Translations under genes and position numbers: made by a program
Part shown: in pieces, positions 57,601 through 64,000 of the stretch
Layout: the number at the start of each line of letters is the position of its first letter
Position numbering within the stretch: the stretch's first letter is position 1
Assembly (NCBI RefSeq): GCF_022539505.1
Contig: NC_061510.1
Location: forward strand, 277,036,330-277,100,329
Direction: 5' to 3'
Length of the DNA: 64,000 nt
Origin: Lolium rigidum
Taxonomy: Eukaryota > Streptophyta > Magnoliopsida > Poales > Poaceae
Notes under the pieces: model-generated
What the model was told of the DNA's origin: nothing
Seen by the model: only the letters and a program-made list of their open reading frames with translations
Database searches by the model: none

Positions 57601-59197
57601 ATGGGTAAACCTCGCGATACTAAGGTCGCCATATTACCATCCACTACAAGAAAAGGTACAACTCTGAGTACCTCTGCTGCTCTTGATTCACCATCTGTGA
57701 TAAGTAAACTTGTTCCACCACCACAAGCTTCAAATGCTGGTACTTCTGTTGAATATGAAAATTCCTCTTATAATTGTGATGATGCTTCTACTGTGCTTGA
57801 TAATGATGGTTTGTTAGGATCTTTTCTAGATGCTACAATTGCTAGGTCTAGACAAATTGAAAATACTGAAACTCCTAATGAAAATGTTGTTACACCTGTT
57901 AATTCACCTGAGTCTGTTGAATACTCTAGTGATGATCTTGATGAAGATTATGTGGAACTTGATGATGATTTTATTGAAAAATGCAATGCTACTACTGATG
58001 CAAGAAAAATTAAAAAGTTGCTTGCAGAACATGCCGTTAGATATAAACTGTCTCCCGATCCTAAATTTGCCACATCTCCTATAAACATTAAGGATAAAGA
58101 TTATGATTTTTCTCTTGATCTATCTCATATAGCTATTGTTGAGAAAACACCCTTTTGTGGTACTGAAAAAGAAAGTGCTGTTGAACACATGATTGAGTTA
58201 TCTACTCTGAGTAGCTTGTTTTCTGATGATGTTAAGAAGCGTACTTACTTTGTTGCTAAAATCTTTCCATTCTCATTCTTGGTATAATAGTTTGCCACCT
58301 AATTCTATTAAAAGTCCAAAAGAATTGCTTGATGTTTTCTTCCGTAAATACTTTCCTGCTAGTGCTCAACATGTTGCTTTGCAGAGAATTTATAATTTTG
58401 ACCAGGAAGATGGAGAGAAATTGCCTGAGGCTTGGGCGAGATTTTGCTCTCTTATTAGAGCTCGGCCCGACCATGATTTGGAAAAGCATGATTTACTTGA
58501 TATATTTTATAGTGGACTAACCATTGAGTCTAGGGCATACCTGGATAGTTGTGCTGGTTGTGTTTTCGGAAAAGAACTCCGAGACGACGTCGAAGAATTA
58601 TTGGCTAAAATAGGCCGGAATCATGATGATTGGACTACGCCTGAACCAACTCCAACGCCAATATTGAAGAAGAGGGGTTTAATTAAATTGAATGATGAAG
58701 ATATGAGGGAAGCCAAGAAGTCTCTCAAGGAGAAAGGTATTAAATCTGAAGATGAGAAGAATCTTCCTCCCATAGAAGATATATGTGAGATAATTCCCCC
58801 TTCATCCATGATTGAGGTAAATTCCCTTCAGCGCTTTACTAGGGAAGATATTCCGTATTCAAAACCTCCTGCGCAATGCTTAGATGAGTTTGATAATTAT
58901 ATTGTTAAGCAAGAAAATTTTAATATGAGAGTAGAGAATCATCTAATGGAAAATTCTCAAGCTATTAGTGAATTGCATGATATTGTGGAGAGAACCTCCA
59001 ATGATGTTAAGATGCTTGTTAAACATTTTCATATGGTTCAAACTCAAATTGATCAACTCACTAAAGTGCAAAATGACTTGTTGGGAAATAATTCTAAAGA
59101 AAAACATGCTTATGAAGTAACAACTAGAGGTGGTGTTTCTACTCAGGATCCTCTATATCCTGAGGGACATCCCAAAAGAGTTGAACAAGATTCTTAA
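57601..59197 (+). pseudogene. G3 gag
   Basis: ATG at 57601. The first part is Asp/Glu-rich and low complexity. A frameshift near 58250 leads into the conserved gypsy gag core: SWYNSLPPNSIKS, FFRKYFP, GEKLPEAWARFCSLI and LLDIFYSGL. A coiled-coil-like region follows (about 58900-59100). It ends with a TAA at 59195, but the same frame continues, so the stop is premature. Confidence 0.85.
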
Positions 59198-60260
59198 CGA
59201 ACTAAAACTAGTGCTCCATCTAAGAAAAAGAAAAAGAAACATAAGAATGTTGTAGAATCCTCTGAACCTCTTAATGATCCTAATAGTATTTCTATTTCTG
59301 ATGCTGAAACTGAAAGTGGTAATGAACATGATAAAGATAATGATAAGAATGATACTCCTGATAAAGAAGAGGTTGAAGAAGAACTCGAAAAGCATGCTAA
59401 AAATAAAAAGTACACTAAAGAAGATTTTATTGCTGAGAAACATGGTAATGAAAGAGAACCTTGGGTTCAAAAGCAAATGCCTTTTCCTGCTAAGAAACTA
59501 AAATCAAAGGAAGAAGAACACTATAATAAATTTTGTGATTGGATGAAACCTTTATTCTTGCAAATCCCTTTGACTGATGCTATTAAATTGCCTCCTTATT
59601 CAAAGTATATGAAAGATATTGTTACTAACAAAAGGAAAATTCCTAATGAGGAGATTTCCACTATGCTTGCTAATTACTCTTTTAACGGTAAGGTTCCAAA
59701 GAAGCTTGGCGACCCAGGTATACCGACTATTCCTTGTTCTATTAAGAATAATTATGTTAAAACTGCTCTATGTGATTTGTGAGCCGGTGTTAGTGTTATG
59801 CCTTTTTCTCTTTATAAGAGACTTTACTTAGATAAGTTGATACCTACTCGATATATCTCTCGCAAATGGCTGATAAATCTACTCGCTATTCCTGTTGGTA
59901 TATGTGAGGATGTTCTTGTTCAAGTTACTAATAACTCGCTTGATATTAACTGATTTTGTTGTGTTGGAAATGCCCGAAGATGATAATATGTCCATTATTC
60001 TTGGGAGACCCTTTCTTAATACTGCAGGTGCTGTTATTGATTGCAATAAAGGAAAAGTCACTTTTAATGTTGATGATAGGGAGCACACCGTCTATTTCCC
60101 CAAGATTATTGAAAAAGCATGTGGAGTTAATACTATTTCTAATGTGAGAACTATCAAAGTTGGAACTATTGATTGTCCTATATATGAGCCTAAAGAAGGT
60201 TATCAAAATCTTATGATTGGATCCATATCCATACAATTCAAGGTAACACGATTGATTTGA
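59198..60260 (+). pseudogene. G3 Gag C-terminus and aspartic protease
   Basis: The same frame resumes after the stop with a lysine-rich tract and FCDWMKPLFLQIPLTDAIK. At 59780 another stop falls immediately after the protease CDL, where the catalytic D-x-G glycine should be, followed by AGVSVMPFSLY. After a further frame change, IILGRPFLNTAGAVIDC appears in the 59895-60260 frame. No RT follows. Confidence 0.83.
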
Positions 60261-60896
60261 GGTTTATTTCTTCATATGCTATGTAAAATTTATTTGGTGG
60301 CAAGACTTGATCAACCTTGTTAACAAATACTTTTTATATGCATAGAGGGGGTAAACAACATCTCTTTCTTCCTCCACTTGCTCTAGTTGCTGTAGCACTT
60401 TTGTTTTGCAAAGTTCCTTAGTTAATTAGAGTTTTCAAAAATTTTCCTGGCCAGTAATAATAAACTTAATACCCAGAAATGTGCATTTTTCAAAGTTTTC
60501 AAAAATTCACAAAAATTATACCGTTGGTCCTATTTTTCGAAGAGGCACTCCGGGAGCACCGGAGGATGACCCGTGGGGCACCACAGGGTGCCACACCACC
60601 AGCCGGCGCGGCCAAGGAGGTGGGCGCGCCACCCTGTGGTGTGGGCCCCTCCTTGCCCCACTATTTCATCTCTTTCTCCCAGCATCTTCTCTCTCCCGAA
60701 AAAACTTGAATCAGCTTTCTCTCACTCGCGTTTTTGCTCAAGAGCTCAGGATTTTTCGATCTCTTTGCTCAGCCCAGATTTCTGTCTGAAATTTGGCACA
60801 TTTGCTCTCCGGTATGTGACTCCTCCGCCTATCCAAGTAGAATTTTGTTTGGTGGAGTATATCTTGCATATTTTGCTGCTGTAGGTAACATGTTTA
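60261..60896 (+). promoter_or_regulatory. Internal promoter-like region of G3
   Basis: GC-rich inverted repeat at about 60576-60645 (CCACAGGGTG / CACCCTGTGG), then a pyrimidine-rich leader (60655-60800). Sits between protease and the ATHILA ORF-1-like gene, comparable with the G1 region at 4386-4516. No strong TATA seen. Confidence 0.4.
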
Positions 60897-62140
60897 GGGC
60901 CTCTTTGTTTGAGCTTTTAGCTGCTTTCCACAGAAAAAAGCAGGGCAAACGAAACAAAGGGGTTGGCTGCACGGTGGGCTTTTCCAAAAGCAGGTCCCCT
61001 CCCCACACAGAAGAAAAAGCACGGGTAGGAGGTGCTTCCCGAGCTTTTTTCGTGGCCTCCCGAAACGTTATCTTTGATTGCCCATTTCGTTTCGAGAAAT
61101 TACAGGAAAACTACCACCGCTGAGCCACCGTGAGATCCCAAATCTTTGCCCGTGTCATTTCATCCATACCTTTTCTTCCTCCTCGAAAAATTTCTGTCCC
61201 GTGGCTGGTGGAGCCAAAGATACGGTTCCACCCCCGTGCGGGCCGCCACCCCCTTTACCCTGCAGGTCCGGCCTCCCCCCACCGGAGACTGGTCATCCCC
61301 GTCGTCGGCCGTTGTGCCCCCATCCTACCTCTCCCGTGTCCCTCCTCCCTTCTTCCCAGCCGACCTCCCCTCCCCTCCCGAGGACATCGTCCCCTCCGAA
61401 GCTGCCCCCTCGAGCTCGTCCCTGACCGCCGCCGGCCGAGGCCGTTCCCAGCAGTTCAAAGCCGCCCCGCCGCCCAAGCTCATGCCCAGAAGATCGAAGC
61501 TGCGCCGCCTTTGATCGTCCCCGACAGCCGCCCGATCTTGTCCCTGGCCAAGATCGTCCGTCGGCGCTGCCGCCCCTTCCACCTCCTCAACCGGGAGGTC
61601 ATCTACGGTCGGCCTGCCAAGGATGCCCGCCCCATCCCTGCTCATTGACTGGGAGCTATGTGGTGTCGGTCCTAGCAGGAACTCACCGCGAGCATGTTCT
61701 TCTCTTGGCGGACGTTTCCCCAACGCCCCACCCTATCCATCTAGTTTATGTTTAGACCTTATTTTCTCCGAATTTTGTGTTCGAAAGACCAAGTCATTCA
61801 CTGAACGTTATGTATTGCAATGTATATAGTGAGTAATTAGAACTTTTTTACAGGGATTTACAATATGTTATGGTGTCAAATATGGTGTAGTCTTTTTTTT
61901 GGCGAATATGGTGTATTCTTTATTTCTCGTGACTTTGGTAATACATGTGATGTATATATTTTCTACACTTACATTACCAAATTAACAAATACAGGTTACA
62001 TTTTAAACAATTTATTGGTTCACAACCAAACAGCCAGCCATGTTACCAAAGACTAAAACTTAAAAAAGTAGCTTTTTTTGCACAGCTGCTTTCCCTGCAC
62101 AGCATCACAGCCAGCCGCAGCCAGCCACAGCCTGCTTGTT
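60897..62140. mobile_element. Probable DNA transposon insertion in G3
   Basis: Begins GGGCCTCTTTGTTTGAGC, a hAT-like start, and ends near CAGCCTGCTTGTTCTAAG; terminal repeats are weak (shared AGCTGCTTTCC near both ends, in direct orientation) and no clear 8-bp duplication is found. The middle (61140-61640) is GC-rich with proline-rich open frames on both strands, perhaps a captured fragment. Confidence 0.35.
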
Positions 62141-62260
62141 CTAAGTGGTAGAAACTAGTTTTGATGCATGATTAGTACTCTAGCAAGTTCCTATGGTAGT
62201 TTCCCTCAATTATATGTCACCAAATCAAGTTTTATATTGTTTGTTGAAAAATTTCAGAAA

Positions 62261-63389
62261 ATGGAAGGGAGTAGGCACCAACTCAACCAACACGAATTAG
62301 AGGTGCAACAGGTCATGAGAGTTCACCGAGAAGAAGGAGTATACCCCGCTTATTTACCCATGCGTGGATTTTATGAGAAGTGCGGGGATTTTACAAGATG
62401 TTCAAAGACTAATCTCTCATGCAGGATTGGATGATTTTGTTGATGGTGAACCATGCCAATATGCAAAACTCGACTATGTCGGTAGTGCAAGATTTTAAAT
62501 TCAATTGGTCACGATCTAACCCCATGGTTCAGTACAAAATTTATAATAAAGCTGTCAACTTGCCATTCAATGATTTTTGTGCAGCAATCGGAGTGCCGCA
62601 GGTGGGGATCATGCGAGAAGATAAAGGGATCGCCGCAAGAGTTCTTGGACCTCTTCAAGATGATTTGTCATGGAAGAAGCTTCTCAGAGGATGGTGGTAA
62701 AATCAGTAGCATTCATTTCCCAGCTATTCGTTACTTTGCTTATTTCATTACCAAGTGCGTTCTAGCAAGAAAGAATGGAAGTAAAGTATCTATCCAGGAT
62801 CTAGCCTTTCTAGCTGCTGCATTACAAGGTAATAGGACTTATAACTTGGGAGCTTTGATAGCCAACAGACTTGCTACTAACCGTGAGAAGGGAGGAATTT
62901 GTGGAGGTCTCATCGCCTCTCGCTTATTAGCTATGCATAATGTAGAACCTCACCATCTTGATATTCAGCTCCCCATAGAGAAACTTGACATAGTCTCCAT
63001 GATTAAGCATGAATTTGTTTCTGATTCGTCTAATTTGAGAAACCCTGTCTTACAGAATAACATTTTACAAGAAATCTTGGACAATAACTAAGAAAGTTGA
63101 AAAATTAGTAGGATTGCCTGCACCTTCTCTGTTTAACCTTGATTCCGGGGAGGATTGGTCGGTCACGGAAAGTGCAGTTAATGCATACATAGAGGGAGGA
63201 AGCCATCGTGCAAGAGGCAACACGGAGGAGGCCGAGGAACACCTCGATTCGTCATCCGATGCAGCGAGCTCTTCGCATCCACAAGCTGGGTATGAGGAAC
63301 CCCCACGTTTTTCTTCTGCATCGGTACCTTATTATGACTACTCCATGTATGATCCACCGGCGTGGAACCCAGACCCTCGATGGGATTGA
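62261..63389 (+). pseudogene. ATHILA ORF-1-like gene of G3
   Basis: Starts at the ATG at 62261 (MEGSRHQLNQHELE), shifts frame near 62400 and again near 62600, then runs openly to 63091 with GKISSIHFPAIRYFAYFITKC, LAALQGNRTYNLGALIANRL and GGICGGLIASRL, the recognisable core of the ATHILA ORF-1 family. A further frame (63114-63389) gives an acidic, Ser- and Pro-rich C-terminus ending PAWNPDPRWD. The function of this family is not established; it occupies the env position but lacks a membrane anchor here. Confidence 0.68.
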
Positions 63390-64000
63390 ACTCCACTTAG
63401 GCCAAAAGCCTAAGCTTGGGGGAGGTATACCGGCATCACTCATTCTTTGCATATTATGGTTGCTGGATACTTGTACATACTTGTTTAGTCTCTTTGAGTG
63501 GTTTTCTAATGAGAGGAAGATGATATTTGGGGAAGTGCTGCCTGAAAACAGATTCTGGACTGTTACCGTAAAAATTCGTGCGCACATCCAGAACGTTATT
63601 TTGAGCTGACAATTTTTGTGCAGGTTCCCCAGGTTGTTATCTAACTTTCATTAGTTGAACACTTTTCGAGCTGAGCAACGTAAGATTTTTGTAAAAATCG
63701 ATTTCTGTACTGCTGTCAGGTTTTGGCAGATTTCTGCCATCTCGCTTTTCTCGTGTTTCTTTTAGTTTTCATTTTCTTGTTCTTGCTTTGTTTCTTTCCT
63801 AAAACACAAAAAGACCAAAAATATTTCTGTTGTTTCTCTTCACCACTTGTTTACTTTAGTTTCTTGCATTTGTTTCGCTTTATTTGCTATTGCTAGTTTG
63901 CTATAAGAAACCCAAAAAGATTTTGCTTTGTTTGCTTGTTTCCTTTTATTCTTGTTCTCAAATTCGAAAACACCAAAAATATTTGCTGTTCTTCTTTGGT
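63390..64000 (+). other. 3' region of G3 (to window end)
   Basis: PPT-like CCTAAGCTTGGGGGAGGT at about 63408-63425, then AT-rich sequence with repeated ACACCAAAAATATTT-type motifs. The true PPT and 3' LTR are not in the window. Confidence 0.5.

Larger units (their letters stand above)
56111..64000 (+). mobile_element. G3: Athila-like gypsy element lacking RT/integrase, 3' end outside window
   Basis: 5' LTR, tRNA-Asp-type PBS, gag and protease remnants, then directly a promoter-like region and an ATHILA ORF-1-like gene. RT, RNase H and integrase are missing between 60260 and 60560, so it is a deletion derivative. The 3' LTR is not reached. Confidence 0.88.

Noticed and set aside
61130..61648. 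172-codon proline-rich ORF
   Set aside because: Several overlapping frames on both strands in GC-rich DNA; no domain.
1..64000. CRISPR arrays, rRNA, tRNA genes, prokaryotic operons
   Set aside because: None seen; the tRNA-like matches are retroelement primer binding sites.

Overview
This window is a repeat-dense stretch of a large grass genome. The family mix points to subfamily Pooideae (wheat/barley/rye/oat relatives): copia LTRs of the BARE-1/Angela/WIS type, Athila-like gypsy elements, Stowaway and Tourist-type MITEs, Helitrons and a CACTA fragment. Species is not resolvable by eye. There is no prokaryotic operon, CRISPR array or rRNA, and I saw no tRNA gene. A 100-N scaffold gap lies at 28732-28831.

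Layout. 1-430: tandemly duplicated Helitron-type terminus. 535-16849: a full-length, minus-strand Athila-like gypsy element (here G1; target-site duplication (TSD) GTTGT) with decayed gag, protease, RT and RNase H, an open integrase, and an accessory ORF in the env position with its own promoter-like region. A very young plus-strand element (6952-12816, TSD CATAC) has inserted exactly into its RT core; that element has no gag or pol and instead carries an unfamiliar CxxC-repeat ORF. 16850-18323: residual locus with a doubtful small ORF. 18324-25259: a full-length non-autonomous gypsy element (G2; TSD TGTAC) with only gag/protease remnants. 25600-28731: LINE fragment and an unclassified LTR-like sequence holding a copia solo LTR (TSD TCGAT). 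28832-35131: decayed minus-strand copia element (C1), inserted in a gypsy LTR fragment (35137-35862).

36.3-45.2 kb is the only gene island. It holds a two-exon GRF zinc-finger gene on the minus strand (36335-36727) and a two-exon plant O-methyltransferase gene on the minus strand (43855-45084) that carries a frameshift. Around them lie a CACTA end, two pairs of abutting Helitrons (37807-41352 and about 45479-49424, the latter inside a Stowaway MITE), and Harbinger-type MITEs.

50454-64000 is a nested stack: a BARE-like copia element (C3) with gag, interrupted by a minus-strand gypsy LTR (54752-56110), itself interrupted by another Athila-like element (G3, from 56111 past the window end) that has lost RT and integrase but keeps an ATHILA ORF-1-like gene.

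The most interesting signals are comparative. G1 and G2 share a stem-loop beside the polypurine tract with a compensatory base-pair change, and a conserved short block in their long 3' regions. GC-rich hairpins recur in several LTR or internal promoters. The young element has intron-like duplications and a repeat-built cysteine-pair protein with no domain I recognise.
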